This document shows, one piece after another, positions 22,349 to 33,219 of a stretch of 64,000 nt of DNA. Made by a program: the position numbers and the translations under genes. Every line of letters starts with the position of its first letter. Position 1 is the stretch's first letter. Source of the stretch: Diplonema japonicum. Taxonomy: Eukaryota; Euglenozoa; Diplonemea; Diplonemida; Diplonemidae. Where the stretch lies: the NCBI GenBank assembly GCA_964019335.1, contig OZ025660.1, positions 186,001-250,000 on the forward strand, given 5' to 3'. The notes beneath the pieces are model-generated. The model searched no databases. It saw nothing but the letters and a program-made list of their open reading frames with translations, and had not been told where the DNA came from.

Positions 22349-25300
22349 CTACTGTTTGCTTACGGCCTGGTCGATTTTCTTTTTCCTCCACCATCTTTTA
22401 ACCCATGATTGATAGCCCTCTGCGGGGGTAGGAGCTACTAGGGCGCCCTCCCATTTTTCCGTGTCTGGTTTCACCAAGTGGGATACCTTTTCCATGGTCT
22501 CCTTGGAAATCCCCTCCGAGCTAAGAGCGGTGGAGCTAACGGGAGTGGGTGAGGTGATCTCCGAGAGATAGTTTTTGAGCTCTTCGTGACCGATTTTTCT
22601 GTATTTTTTCTTGCGGAAGGTTTCGACTGTTTCCTCAATGGTGTTGCGACAGGCACATGCTCCTGTGATGCCTTCCCCTTCCACCTTCCAGTACAGCAGC
22701 CCATGGCGAACCCCGACAACGGTGCCAGTCTTCCCTTGCCCTTTGTACTTGGAATGTGTTGCTGTTATCTTGTCGCCAAAGCGGAACCCGTAGGCGCGGA
22801 GTGCTTCCGTTCGTATGTCGAAGCGCAGCAAGCGTTTCGTGAGGTGCTGTGGGTAGAAGAAGACCGTTCCCTCTATGCCGTCGTTGATGCGCACTATCTT
22901 GTCCTCTCTGATGAACACACCGTGCAGAGGCCTCGCCACGAAGTACTTCTCGTTGTCCACTGTCCCGTCGTGGTTCCCCACAGGGTCGTCCAGCGCCACG
23001 CCAATCCAACACCCGTCATATGTATCGCCTTTCTCCGCAAACCTCGGGAACCCTATGTACTTCACGGTGCCTTGCTGTTGCTGGTTATCAGCTCGGACCA
23101 CTTTCACCCTGTCGTCCAACTGTTTTTTTTTTTTTTTTTTTGTTTCTTTTGTTGTATACCGTGATATCGTCGGGGATTTTGCTGTATTTCAACCCGGACT
23201 TGCTGCTAGCACGGGAGCCTCGAGAGCCAACAGACCGGCTGCTTCGTCTGCTGCAAATGCTGCTGTTTCCATGTGGTGTTGTGCATCTGTTCAGACCGTC
23301 AATGGACAGAGAAGGCTGGGGAGGTGTTGTGAGCATGTCGCCTGGCTCACTCACTACACTGTCCACCATAGAGGAGGCGCGGGAAGGCCGTCCGCTGGAG
23401 GCCATGTCGTTGAGGCGTGCCTTGGTGAGGGACTTGCAGCTGGACCGCCGCCCGCCAAGCGTCTCATCGTCGTCCCAGATCCCTGCGATCTCGTCTAGCT
23501 CGTCGTCGCTGATGGCGTCCCCCCACGTGTCCGTCCCTGCCGTCCCGCAGCTCACCACACTGTCGATCTCGTCATCGTCAAACATCTTCATACGCCTCTT
23601 CGTCCTCATTGGCGCAGGAGCCGGCTTCTTCTTCGTGCTCATCTCTTCCTTCATCCTGTTCGGTGCCTCCACAAACTCCTTCAAACACAGCCCCCTGTAC
23701 TGGTTCCCTGCAAGGAACAAGTCATTCAAATACACCACCAACGCCGCCAAGTCCGCGTCGCCGATCCCGTTGATCCTGCAGAACCTGGCCAGCTTCCTCC
23801 TAGCAGCACCGTACGACCTGTTGTACCCCTCCTGCAGCGCTTTGTTGATGATCAGGTTCCCAAGACGCCTCTTCTCTTGTTTTGTTTTGCAAGATTCGAA
23901 AATATTCGTGATGGGCCTGTTGCCCTCTTCCTTTACTTCCTTCTCAGGTGCCTTGTCGGACTTCCTCGAAGTGAAGGCAGCAGAGGAAACCTGTGCCTGC
24001 GGCACTTGCGTCGAGAGCTGCGGCGGCTGTGGTACCTGAACGTTGTTCTGCCTGATTGCAGCCTCGGCAGCCGCCTGGTTCCCGTAAATAGCAGCCTCAT
24101 GGAGGAGGGACGCCAGATTGAATTGCTGCTGGGGCTGGGCAGAGGTATTCGTGGGGTATTGCTGGTACTGGGGACCTGACAGTGGCGCTGACTGCGCAAC
24201 CCATTGGGCTAGGTTGGCCTGTGTCAGACCTTGGCTCTGTTGGTGCTGATGTTGGTGCTGGTGCTGATGTTGGTGCTGGTGTTGGTGCTGCTGGTGTTGA
24301 TGTTGGTGTTGGTGGTGTTGATGTTGGTGTTGATGTTGGTGCTGATGCTGTGGGTGCTGCTGTTGGTGGTGTTGATGCTGGTGCTGGTGCTGATGCTGGT
24401 GTTGGTGTTGGTGTTGGTGCTGGTGGTGATGGTGATGGTGGTGTGGCTGCTGCTGTGATGACATGGGGACGAACTGCGGTAGAGAGCTGGTGGAGCTGTT
24501 TGGATTCACATGTGTCGGTACTTGCGGCTGTTGAGTTAGTGACTGCTGCTGCGCCGGTTGCTGTGGCTGCAACTGCGGTGTCTGCGGCTGAGACTGAGGA
24601 GGCAGAGATGCAACGGGCTGGAGGGGCTGCTGCTGCGCCTCGGTGGGGTAGGTCGGAGAGGCCACCATAGGAGTAGCAGCTCCGGCAGGGGAGCCAGGGA
24701 AGGTTCCTGCGGTTGAAGACGCGGGTGTGCCAGGGAAGCCTTCGGCATAAGGGTTGTGACAGAAGGAGTTGTGGCCCTTGAAGCTGCCTTTGCTTTCGTG
24801 TAGGGGAGATGCTTGTTGTTGCTGCGCAAGGTGCGCGGTGTTGTGGACGTTGAGAGCTGCGGTGAGGCGCTCCCGTGTGCTGTCGTCAACCTTCGACTTC
24901 AGGTCTTCCATTCTCTTCTTGTAGACACCGAGCTGCTTCTTGTAGCCGACGGCAGCAAAGCCCGCTGCTTGCTCGATGCTGATGAAAAGTGTACACGCGA
25001 AGGCAGTAGCGGCAGCAGAGGGGATGTGGTCCTTGCTGACTGCGGCACCGAAGAGGGAGCGGATCATGCAGGAGTGGATGATCTTGCCACGCACAAGGCC
25101 TTCCGAGTGCAAGGCTCCTATGAAACTTCCGAGACCGATGGCTGGAGGGATCTCCCAGCAACCTTCGCTCAGTGTATTGAACGTTGCCTCGCACTGCGAC
25201 AACAGGGCCACCCTGAACCGCTTGTCCGACTCCGACTCGATGATCCCGCACAGCTTTGCACTGATCGTGGCACACTCCGGTGCAACGACCGCCCTGCTTG

Positions 25301-25463
25301 CCAGCTCCACGACCAGCACCCCCAGCGCTACAGGGGAATCTACAATTATTTTCAGTGTACCCTTCAACGCATCGGCACACTGCTCGAAATTAGCGGTGGA
25401 AAGCTCCCTGACTGGCCCTGTGGCCGTGTTCAGGGCTTGCTGAGCGGCCGCTTCCATGTTCAT
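22349..25463 (-). CDS. MIF4G-like, His/Gln-rich, CAP-Gly fusion protein
   Basis: 1024 residues from exons 25463-23160 and 23119-22349. Residues about 1-210 are helical with an eIF4G-type pattern (LCGIIESESDKRFRVALLSQ followed by CEATFNTL), suggesting an MIF4G-like domain. A Gln/Pro-rich region and an uninterrupted His-Gln repeat (24240-24460) follow. Next is a conserved helical domain (RPITNIFESCKTKQEKRRLG to LKEFVEAPN), then a basic, acidic and Ser/Arg-rich segment. The second exon starts with a CAP-Gly domain: GTVKYIGFPRF, GCWIGVALDDPVG and GNHDGTVDNEKYF, the last in the place of the usual GKNDG. A second SH3-like part (FGDKITATHSKYKGQG) follows. CAP-Gly domains bind EEY/F tails of tubulin or end-binding proteins. 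The exon start has no ATG, which supports the fusion. A translation or mRNA link to microtubules is inference. Confidence 0.8.
23120..23159 (-). other. Intron, 40 nt, before CAP-Gly exon
   Basis: GTATAC donor, an A tract, AAACAG acceptor; phase 0 between ACG and TTG codons. Reading through it shifts frame and ends within 15 codons of the junction. Confidence 0.85.
24240..24460. repeat. Coding His/Gln triplet repeat
   Basis: A CAC/CAG/CAT/CAA mixed-codon repeat (minus strand) encoding about 70 residues of almost only His and Gln. Codon mixing suggests selection on the protein rather than a fresh microsatellite expansion. Confidence 0.9.
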
Positions 25464-25899
25464 GGTACCCTGCACAGGTGGCTTTCTTGTTTTTTCTTTG
25501 TTTTTCTCTCGAATCCAAAAAATAAAAAATGAAAAAATATTCTGTTAACTGAATCGTCCAATATTTCCTATCGGCATTCATAAAAAAAAAATCAAATTAA
25601 CATGCAAGCTCCCTGAGACGAGAGCCGCATGCCTTAAAAAGGGAAGGGGATATGGTCAGTACTAGGTATCAGTTTTGGACATATCCCGCGACTCCTCGGT
25701 GCTGTCCTCTTCAGGCGAGAGGCACGTACTTTTCCCGACCAAAGAATAAAAAAAAAGAGACAAGGATAACGTAAGGGAAGTAGAGATTTACCCCGTTAAC
25801 GCTTATATTTATTAGCCACGGGAGCGACCAATAAAGTACAAAGAAAAAAACGAAAACGAAATCGAAAAAAAAAAAAAAAAAAAGGCTAGAGGTATTGAG
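25464..25899. other. Intergenic region
   Basis: About 435 bases with A tracts (25866-25883) and some normal-complexity DNA. Nothing beyond probable UTRs. A TGTGCAG acceptor-like site lies 6 nt before the next gene's ATG. Confidence 0.5.
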
Positions 25900-26322
25900 C
25901 TACCGACAGGAACTCGTGTAAATAACTGGAAACGGAATGTGGGCAGTGTGCTGGTTAGCAACAGGCAAGGGTTCCATTTCTCCCGATGGTTCATCGTCCG
26001 GTGGAGGGGCGGTGTGCAGCACGGCAGTGTTTAGAAGCGGGATACCCCGCAAGCGCTGGGCTTGTGCTTTGTCTTCGACAAGAAGCTGGGAGGTGATGCT
26101 AGCGCCTGACATGATGCTTTTAGCAAAGGCGCACTTCGGAACCACCGTGCTCCTTTGGACACCCCTCTCTCTTTTCTCTACGGCCCCACCCAATCCCAAC
26201 CCTAACCCCTTCAGCAGTTCATAACCAGTCGTGCTCTTTCTACAACTTATTTTTACATCTTCAAGGGGCGTCTCCCGTTCGTCCACAACAGGGATCTCCT
26301 CAGGACAATCAAGGATCAACAT
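25900..26322 (-). CDS. Unknown 140-residue protein
   Basis: I choose the ATG at 26322 (MLILDCPEEIPVVDERE). It lies 4 nt after a TTGTCAG acceptor-like site that is itself preceded by pyrimidine tracts. A longer frame from 26421 would begin with a signal-peptide-like FFVFVFPLF stretch, but this is encoded by the pyrimidine tract and is probably not translated. The protein has an acidic start, a Gly/Leu repeat (GLGLGLGG), and a C-terminus with a PPPDDEPSGEMEPLP patch. No family is recognised. It begins only about 140 nt after the VPS37 stop, the tightest spacing in the window. Confidence 0.55.
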   Translation of the reverse strand: MLILDCPEEIPVVDERETPLEDVKISCRKSTTGYELLKGLGLGLGGAVEKRERGVQRSTVVPKCAFAKSIMSGASITSQLLVEDKAQAQRLRGIPLLNTAVLHTAPPPDDEPSGEMEPLPVANQHTAHIPFPVIYTSSCR

Positions 26323-26462
26323 TAAACTGACAAGATTGACAAGGGCATGTGGGTGATGCTGTGTGGCGGGCATGAAAAGGGGGAAAACAAAAACAAAAAA
26401 CAAAATGGTGGAACGAAACATCTTTTCTTCTTGTCCCCCCCCCCCACCCACCCCAAAGAATC

Positions 26463-27046
26463 CTATTGAACAGATGAAGCTAGAGATTTTATGAGATCCG
26501 CGGAGTGGTCCGCTTTGTATCGGTCCATGTAGTACGCCTGTGGGGGGAGGGGGGGTATGTTTTTGGCTTTCTTTTTTCTTTTAGAGTTAAGAACAAGTAT
26601 ACCTTCAGCTCTTTTGTGTAGTTTTGTATAAAGGTGTCGGGGTTCAATTTTCCTTCTGTGAACTGTTTAAGAAGCGCTTCTGTAGCGGCTTCTTGTGCTG
26701 CCACTGACTCATCCATTTTGAGTTTGATTTGGTGCGGGCGAAGCTGGGAGAGAGTGACTTTCTTTTGGTACTGAGAGGCGGAGATCTCGCTGAGATGTTG
26801 GCTCATGACAGCTTTGCTCTCTTCAAGCTCCTTTTGATTCCGCTCCAGCTCAGCGCGTCTGGCTTGGTACACCGCCGCTTCTTCGTTGTTGACAAAACCG
26901 CTTTCCACGTGCGTGCAAGGTTTTGCAATCTCCGAAACGGCTTTTGTTTTGTAGAAAAACAGTTCATAGGCCTCTTCGTGTTGCATCAGCATCCGTAGCT
27001 GAGAAACCGACAGCCCTGCCAGCTCCTCCCTGGCCATATCTTGCAT
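26463..27046 (-). CDS. VPS37: ESCRT-I subunit VPS37
   Basis: About 172 residues from two exons, 27046-26603 and 26537-26463. The Mod(r) domain of VPS37 covers most of the protein: LSVSQLRMLMQHEEAYELFF, the helical middle (YQARRAELERNQKELEESK) and FTEGKLNPDTFIQNYTKELK joined by splicing to AYYMDRYKADHSADL, the family's terminal helix. VPS37 pairs with TSG101/VPS23 and VPS28 in ESCRT-I, which sorts ubiquitinated cargo into multivesicular bodies. The ATG at 27046 is preferred because the earlier in-frame codon at 27055 is GTG; a CTTAAAG acceptor-like site lies just upstream. Other ESCRT genes are not in the window. Confidence 0.88.
26538..26602 (-). other. VPS37 intron, 65 nt
   Basis: GTATAC donor, pyrimidine-rich 3' part ending CCCCACAG, phase 0. 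The downstream exon restores the terminal helix of the Mod(r) domain and ends at TAG 26463-26465. Confidence 0.88.
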
Positions 27047-27105
27047 TCTCCTCACCTTTAAGTAGTTTTAGAAGGGGCGGGGCAGGTAAGAATAAAAGAG
27101 AAGGG

Positions 27106-27142
<37 letters not shown>

Positions 27143-27159
27143 GCCAATTCGATATCTAA

Positions 27160-28608
27160 TCAAGCAGAGTGGCCATTTTTAACAGCAGTCTCTAAAGGCA
27201 CCGAGAACAATCCTTCTATCTGCTCAAGGGTAAGCCCTTTCGTCTCTGGTAGGTATTTATACATCCAGAATGCACCGGACAGTGAAACCAAGCCGAAGAA
27301 AAAGAAGAAGAATGCCAGCAGATCGTCTATAAAAATCCGGAAGACAATGGCGATGATTCCATTGAGGAACCAGTTCGTGAAGATGGCCTGCGACTGCCCG
27401 AGGGACCGAACGGGGAGCGCAAAGATCTCGCTGTTGATGGTCCACGGCACTCCGCTGAGCCCCAGGCCGAATGAGAACAAGTATCCTCCGATGGTGATGA
27501 GCGATAGTATCTTGAAACCCCCGAGAAAAGACACCCCTAACACAGTGATGAAAGGAAACACCATGGAAGCAGATAGGATGGCAAGCTTCCTGCGTCCCAC
27601 CTTTTCCATGTAATACAGAGAAATACAAACACCCACTGCTTGGGTGATATCGCAAACCAAGGCGCCCCAAATGGCTTCTGTTTCGTTAAAACCAGCATTC
27701 TTCAGGAGCTTTGTGCTGTAGTACATCACCGTGTTGATGCCCGAGGCTTGGTTCATGATCATCATGAAGATCCCGAGGATCATGGCGCGTCGGTAGGACG
27801 CGATTTTCCAAGCGTCGAAGAATGGGACGCTGGCGAAGGACTCGCGGACCATTTGGTGCATTCCTTGCAGCTCCTGCATGCTTGCAGGGGTGACACCGTT
27901 GAACCGTTTGAACACCTCATCAGCTTCAGAGACACGCCCCCTACGTGCCAGTACACGCGGGGATTCGGGTAAATACAAAAACATGACAAGCTGTATAACA
28001 GCAGGCACTGCTGCTGCGCCCATACTGAACCTCCAATGAGGCTTGACAGCAATGTTGACAATACCTGCAAGGACCTGCCCGCACGCTACACAGAGGTCGT
28101 TTAATGTGATCATTCTGCCGCGCTTTGAAGGGGGCACGCACTCTGCGACGTATAATGGAACAGTGGTGGTAGCCAGCCCGATGGCAGCGCCGAGGACAGC
28201 TCTGCCCAAGGTCAGCGTCAGGAACCCACTTGAGAAGGCGACAATGAGCGCTCCAAACGCGTACAAGAAGCTCGACATCATAATGCTACTCCGCCTGCCG
28301 TATTCGTTGTTGATGGTTGTCGCCAACGTGCAAGCCAACGCTGCCACAATACATGTTACGCCTACAGCAATACCCGTCTGTACATCGCTGAGACCGAATT
28401 CCTCTTGTGCCCAATCAGACGCACCGCTGACCACACCTGTGTCGTACCCGAACAGCAAGAAGCCTATGCAACTTGCCATTACTACAAAACCAATGCTCCC
28501 CTCCCTCTCCTCCTCCACGATGTTGCTGTCCTGAATGTCGTCAACCACGTTCAACGGCTCCATGTCCACTTCGCACACCTCACCCATCTCGAACTCCGAC
28601 CCTGTCAT
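27160..28608 (-). CDS. Sugar/H+ symporter, major facilitator superfamily
   Basis: 482 residues with about 12 membrane helices. All signature motifs of the sugar-porter family are present: FGYDTGVVSGA in helix 1, NEYGRRSS in loop 2-3, PLYVAECVPPSKRG after helix 4, YLPESPRVL at the start of the central loop, NQASGINTVMYYS in helix 7, EKVGRRKL in loop 8-9, GVPWTINSEIF in helix 10 and YLPETKG after helix 12. The motif set resembles plant and protist hexose or inositol/H+ symporters more than animal uniporters. It should take up a monosaccharide or inositol across the plasma or an organelle membrane; specificity cannot be told. The N-terminal cytosolic stretch is acidic. Confidence 0.95.
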   Translation of the reverse strand: MTGSEFEMGEVCEVDMEPLNVVDDIQDSNIVEEEREGSIGFVVMASCIGFLLFGYDTGVVSGASDWAQEEFGLSDVQTGIAVGVTCIVAALACTLATTINNEYGRRSSIMMSSFLYAFGALIVAFSSGFLTLTLGRAVLGAAIGLATTTVPLYVAECVPPSKRGRMITLNDLCVACGQVLAGIVNIAVKPHWRFSMGAAAVPAVIQLVMFLYLPESPRVLARRGRVSEADEVFKRFNGVTPASMQELQGMHQMVRESFASVPFFDAWKIASYRRAMILGIFMMIMNQASGINTVMYYSTKLLKNAGFNETEAIWGALVCDITQAVGVCISLYYMEKVGRRKLAILSASMVFPFITVLGVSFLGGFKILSLITIGGYLFSFGLGLSGVPWTINSEIFALPVRSLGQSQAIFTNWFLNGIIAIVFRIFIDDLLAFFFFFFGLVSLSGAFWMYKYLPETKGLTLEQIEGLFSVPLETAVKNGHSA

Positions 28609-28975
28609 TTTCCCTTTTTTTTTCTTCTTTTCTTCCCTCTCCCCTTATGAAATTTAATGTTTGTCCCTCCCACGGTTAAAAGAATGAAGGTTCAACTCAG
28701 GGAAGACTAGGGGGTTACTGTGGGAGTGCTGACGTGTGATCGGATTGCACAACGTCACCAGGGAGGGGGGGAGGGGATGTATGCAAAAAAAAAGTGGGGA
28801 GGAGAGAAACTACAAAACGGAAGTCCCTTTTTCTTTTCTTTTTTATGTCTTCTTTTTCTTTAATTCTTTAGGACTTCTCTCCTGCACCGTGTCACAAGGA
28901 CGGCCAAGATAGGGTTGGGGGGGGCAATAATACAAAGAAAGGCTACTAGATCTGTACAAATACACAAAACACGAA
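28609..28975. other. Intergenic region
   Basis: About 370 bases of moderately complex DNA with pyrimidine stretches. No ORF of note. It probably contains the 3' UTR of the coiled-coil gene and the 5' region of the transporter gene. Confidence 0.5.
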
Positions 28976-30964
28976 TCAGTCGTCCTCTTCTTGCTCGAAT
29001 GAAGGGGGGCTTGATGCCTTGGGACTAGCGATGGACGTGAAGCCGCCGCAGGAGGTGGAGGGGACAGAGTCGATGGAAACAGGAGCTGGCCGCTTCGCCG
29101 AGATCCTTGCCTGGATAGTGTCTAGCTCTGAGCGCATGGTGTCGACGGTAGCAGGGAGGTTCGCAAGGTCGATGACCGTGTTCAGGGCCTCAAGGGAAGT
29201 CTCTTTCACTACTTTAAGCTCTTTCTGCATGTCGTCAATGCGCAGCACAGTGCCCATAGTGTTGTCGCTAGCGTCCAGTTGCGTGTCGGGCACTGCTAAC
29301 CTCAGCTGTTCTTGGACTTCTTGTAACTCCCCTTTCAGACTTTTATCGGTGACAGCAAAACTTGCTTTCAAAGCGTCCACTTCTGAAGCCAGTTCCGCCA
29401 CGTCATCAACGAGGGGCATCAGACCTGCCTTGACCTCCTCGATGGCTTCCCGTGCGTTGAACAGAGTGTGTGGTGACGCATCCCGCAACGGGGACTGTGC
29501 CGACGCCTGCAAGCCCTCTACGGCTGCTGATATGGTTTCCATCTGCCCCTCCACCCACGCACGCGACGTGACCCTGTCCTCCTTGATCCCGTTGATCTCG
29601 CTGCTCAGATCGTTGACGGTCTTCTGCATCTCGTCACGCAGTGAGTCCACCCTCCCGTCATCAACGGGCGACGGGGGCGGCCCTCTCGACTCGTGCATCT
29701 CGCTCTTCACGACGTCAAGGTCGTTGGACATGTGGTCCGCGAGACCTTCCATCACTGTCATCTGGTCTTTCAGGATCGCGACGTCGGAGGTCACCTTCGA
29801 CGCCAGCTTGTTGAAGTCCTTCATGCTGCAGCTGGCAGTCTCGTCTTTATCCTGACTTTCGTCAGCTGCCTCCTTCAGCTTCATGACATCGGCGGACAGC
29901 ACCGTCACCTCATTCTTGAGCTCTTTCAGCATTTTATCCGAGAGCTGCGCTTTCCTGACGGCGGAGGACACAGTTTTGATTTCTTGCTGCAGGGATTCAA
30001 TTTTTGACTCCAGCGCGCGTCGCTGGCGTATGGAACCGGCGCCTGTGGGGGTGAGGGGCTCCGCGGGGGGGGTTGTTGTTGGAGGTGTTGCGGTGCCGCG
30101 CGTGGACTGAAGCGCGTCGACCGCGGCAGTGAGGGAGGTCAGGTCCTGGCGGAGGAGCGCTAGCTCACCACCCTTGCCAGCCTGCCTGGAACGCTCGACT
30201 TTTGCGGAAAGGGTAACAAGCTCAGACTGGAACTCCGTGTTGGAGGTGAGAAAGAGACTCCTTGACGCTTCGACGGAAGAACTGAGCAGCTTAAGCTCGC
30301 CCTCAATATATTCCTTGAAGGACGCGATCTCCGTAGAATGGGCATGGTGCGAAGGGAAGACCTCCTCAATGCTGAGAGGGGCACCCCTGGGAGACCGGGA
30401 GGGCGACCGGGTGTGCAGAGCAGTTTCAATCTGCCGTTGCTTCATACCAAGGTCCCGGACTGCTTTGACGATCTCGCCTTGATCATGGCGAACGGCAGCC
30501 TCGAACTGGTCCATGTTCCGCTGGTGCTGGGTGAGCGCTTCACGGCACTGCTCGATGGCGTGATAGGTAGGTGTTTGAGGTTGAGGGCCGCCTGTCCGGG
30601 ATCGGGTGGGTGAAGCCCTTATGGTGCTCTCTATTCTGTTGTCGATAAGCCGGTTGATGAGGTTGCAAATATCTTCAGCAACACCTCCTTTGCTCGGGCC
30701 GCTGCGCTGCCCTATGAGAGCGTCATACAAGTCGTGCATTCCTTGGCTACCTTGCATTGCGACAACTTCTTCAAGCATGTCTACTCTGCCTTTCGTTTCG
30801 TCCATCTCCCCGAATACCGTGCGCATGTCGTTTTCACACAGTCCTCTCAGGGTGCGCAGCTCACATCTCATCTCTCGTTTGTTTTCGTCGGTCTGTTTGA
30901 ACAACATGTCTATGGTGACCTCCCCCAAGGAAGACGCTCTCCGTGGAGAAGGTGAAGAATTCAT
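28976..30964 (-). CDS. Long coiled-coil protein, unknown
   Basis: 662 residues. Short Ser/Pro-Arg-rich patches with SPxR-type sites (SPSPRRASS at the N-terminus; TRSPSRSPRG near residue 190) alternate with long coiled coils. A low-complexity Thr/Pro linker (TATPPTTTPPAEPLTP) lies near residue 290. The C-terminus is acidic (FEQEEDD). No catalytic motif. Structure and neighbours suggest a cytoskeletal or basal-body scaffold possibly phosphorylated by proline-directed kinases, but this is inference only. Intronless, with a single clear ATG. Confidence 0.85.
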   Translation of the reverse strand: MNSSPSPRRASSLGEVTIDMLFKQTDENKREMRCELRTLRGLCENDMRTVFGEMDETKGRVDMLEEVVAMQGSQGMHDLYDALIGQRSGPSKGGVAEDICNLINRLIDNRIESTIRASPTRSRTGGPQPQTPTYHAIEQCREALTQHQRNMDQFEAAVRHDQGEIVKAVRDLGMKQRQIETALHTRSPSRSPRGAPLSIEEVFPSHHAHSTEIASFKEYIEGELKLLSSSVEASRSLFLTSNTEFQSELVTLSAKVERSRQAGKGGELALLRQDLTSLTAAVDALQSTRGTATPPTTTPPAEPLTPTGAGSIRQRRALESKIESLQQEIKTVSSAVRKAQLSDKMLKELKNEVTVLSADVMKLKEAADESQDKDETASCSMKDFNKLASKVTSDVAILKDQMTVMEGLADHMSNDLDVVKSEMHESRGPPPSPVDDGRVDSLRDEMQKTVNDLSSEINGIKEDRVTSRAWVEGQMETISAAVEGLQASAQSPLRDASPHTLFNAREAIEEVKAGLMPLVDDVAELASEVDALKASFAVTDKSLKGELQEVQEQLRLAVPDTQLDASDNTMGTVLRIDDMQKELKVVKETSLEALNTVIDLANLPATVDTMRSELDTIQARISAKRPAPVSIDSVPSTSCGGFTSIASPKASSPPSFEQEEDD

Positions 30965-32794
30965 GTTTTTTTTTCTTTTTCGAAAGAGCCCTGAATTTGC
31001 GATTCTTTTTTTTTTTTTGTTCCGTTTTTATTATTTTTTTTTTGTTCCATTTTAAACCCCCAGGAGACAGGGGAGAGATCGAGCTAGTTAATGGGGGAAA
31101 TATGGGAAGGGACAAAGAGGGAAAAAGAGAAAAAAAATAAAATAAACACAAAACAAAACAAAAAAAAAAAAAAGCAAATACACTGAAAGCAAAAGCAAGC
31201 CAAAAAAAAAAAGTGGGGGAAAAAAAGAGAACATTTGTTCTTTTTTTTTTCTTTCGTCCCCCTACACAAAAAAAGAAAACTAAGCGTATGGGGGGCAATA
31301 GGAAGAAATCAAAACAAAAAGTGAGAAAAAATAATGGTTTTTTTTTTGGCTTTTTTTTTTCCCTTCTCGCTTTTTGAGGGAAAAAAAAAAAAAGTGGGAA
31401 AATAGGAAAAGAAAAGGGAAAAAAAAAAAAGAAAAATGTATTGTACGAAAGATAAAGTGAATGGGGGAAGAAAAAAAAAAAAAAAAAAAACAACAACAAT
31501 AAAATGGTCGGGAGAGGGGGCATCTCTTTCTTTTCATATTTCATTTGTCGCTGTAAAAAAAAAAATTCTAGTTTTACAATTGTTCCTGCCTTCGGTGCCC
31601 CACCTTATTTCTTCCTTTTAAAGTACGAAGTTGTTCTTACAAATGCGGTACTTAAAAAAAGAGAGGTGACGACTCCAGGGGGGTGCGGGGGGGAAGAAGT
31701 TGGGAGTAATTAAAGAGAGAAGGGGAAGACTTCTACTCCTTGTTTGTTTGTTCTTTTTTTTACTATCTCACATAAAATCTTTTTAAAAAAAATGAGAAGA
31801 AAAATGCCCTACTTTCTTCCTCGGGGTAATTTACAAGAAGAAGAGGAGGAATAATAAAAAAAGAAAAAAAAAAACTTTCTTTTTAAAACAGAAAGTATTC
31901 TTTTTTTTTTTTTTTGCGCTATTGGTATGGGATCTGCTTTCTTATTTTTCCCTTCTCTTTCTCTTTTAAAACAATGGGTGAATAAATAAAGATTGGTAGA
32001 AGAAAAAAAAAAACTGTTTTCTTTTTTTTCTTTAAATTATTTTTTTTTTTTCCACGTTGTTCTTTTCCTGCCACTGTTACAACAAGTATAGTAGCAAAAA
32101 AGAACCCCGTTTTTCGAGTGGAGTGATGCAAATTGCAATCCTTTTGTTTAATTTTTTTTTTCTTTCCAAAAAAAAAAAAAATAAAAAATCGAAAGGTGTA
32201 AAACCCTGTTCGGAATGGGAGAGTGTGAATTCTTTTTTCTTTTTTTCTTTTGAATAGAAAAAAAAAAAGATTTGCAGTGATTTAATGATCAAAGTGTTTG
32301 TAGAGAGAAAAAAAAAAGAGTTTAGGAATAAACCATCAATGGGCGAACTGTTGTTTGTAAGTCCGAGCCGACCTTGGACCCAATCAGAGGGAGAAGGAAA
32401 AAAAGAAAAAAGGAAGGAAAAGAATGGTACCAGAATCGAGCTCACTTTTTTTTTTTTTTTTTTTTTCTTTTTAAATTTTGCACTTTTCGTTGTTAAAGAA
32501 AAGAACGACAGCATTAACATCGAAATCGAAATAGCGGGAATAGAGGCAAAAAAAAAAATCAAGAAAAGAGTGAAGGGGGCAGGACACCATTTGAGAAAAT
32601 CCTCCTTACCTTTCTCCCCCTTCTTTTCTTCTCTCTTTCTTATCTGTTTCTTTTTCCTCTTTTCCCGACTTTAAAAAAGAAATGTAAAAGTAAATGGAAG
32701 AGACATAAAACAGAATCCTTTTTTTTTTTTATTTTATTCTTTTGGCGCTGAATATTTGGAGGGGGAAAAGTAGTATCCAGGGTTAACCGGCCAC

Positions 32795-32880
32795 CTTCGG
32801 GGTTTTGAAAACCCCGAGTAATTTTAGATTTCTGATAAAATTGTTCGAGCTCTACAGAGCTAAAACAGGTCGAACAGGAG
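32795..32880. other. Cluster of inverted repeats, possible structured RNA
   Basis: Contains a hairpin with 9-bp arms (CGGGGTTTT / AAAACCCCG, one-base loop) at about 32797-32815, and a second structure in which TGTTCGA pairs with TCGAACA around an inner AGCTCT/AGAGCT. It is an isolated normal-complexity island in homopolymer DNA. No known RNA family is recognised. Confidence 0.35.
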
Positions 32881-33219
32881 CAATCCAAAAAAAAGAAAAA
32901 AAATATATATTTCGGGTAAATTTATTTTGTTACGTTGTTTCGATGCTTTAGGGTCGGTTTTGCCTATCCCTGGATACCATGTAAGATGGAAAAGACAAAA
33001 AAAGAATGCTTTGTCGGTGACAAAATGGAGGAGGCGACATAAAAAAAAAAAGAGCGTGTCCACCCCATCCCCTCCCCCCACATATTTGTTTTCTTTCTTT
33101 TTTTCTTTTTTTTTTTCTTTTGACAGTGGGGTAAAAAAAAAAAAAAAAAAGAAAAAAAAATGAAACTATGTAAAGGAGAGGTAAAGGTTCTTATCCCACA
33201 ACACCCACACCGCTTACCA

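Noticed and set aside
24240-24460. CRISPR-like or satellite repeat
   Set aside because: It is a triplet repeat in frame with flanking protein-coding sequence, encoding His/Gln; no spacers.
26160-26215. Telomere-like CCCAACCCTAACCCC string
   Set aside because: It lies within the coding frame of the 140-residue protein (GLGLGLGG) and has no tandem array.
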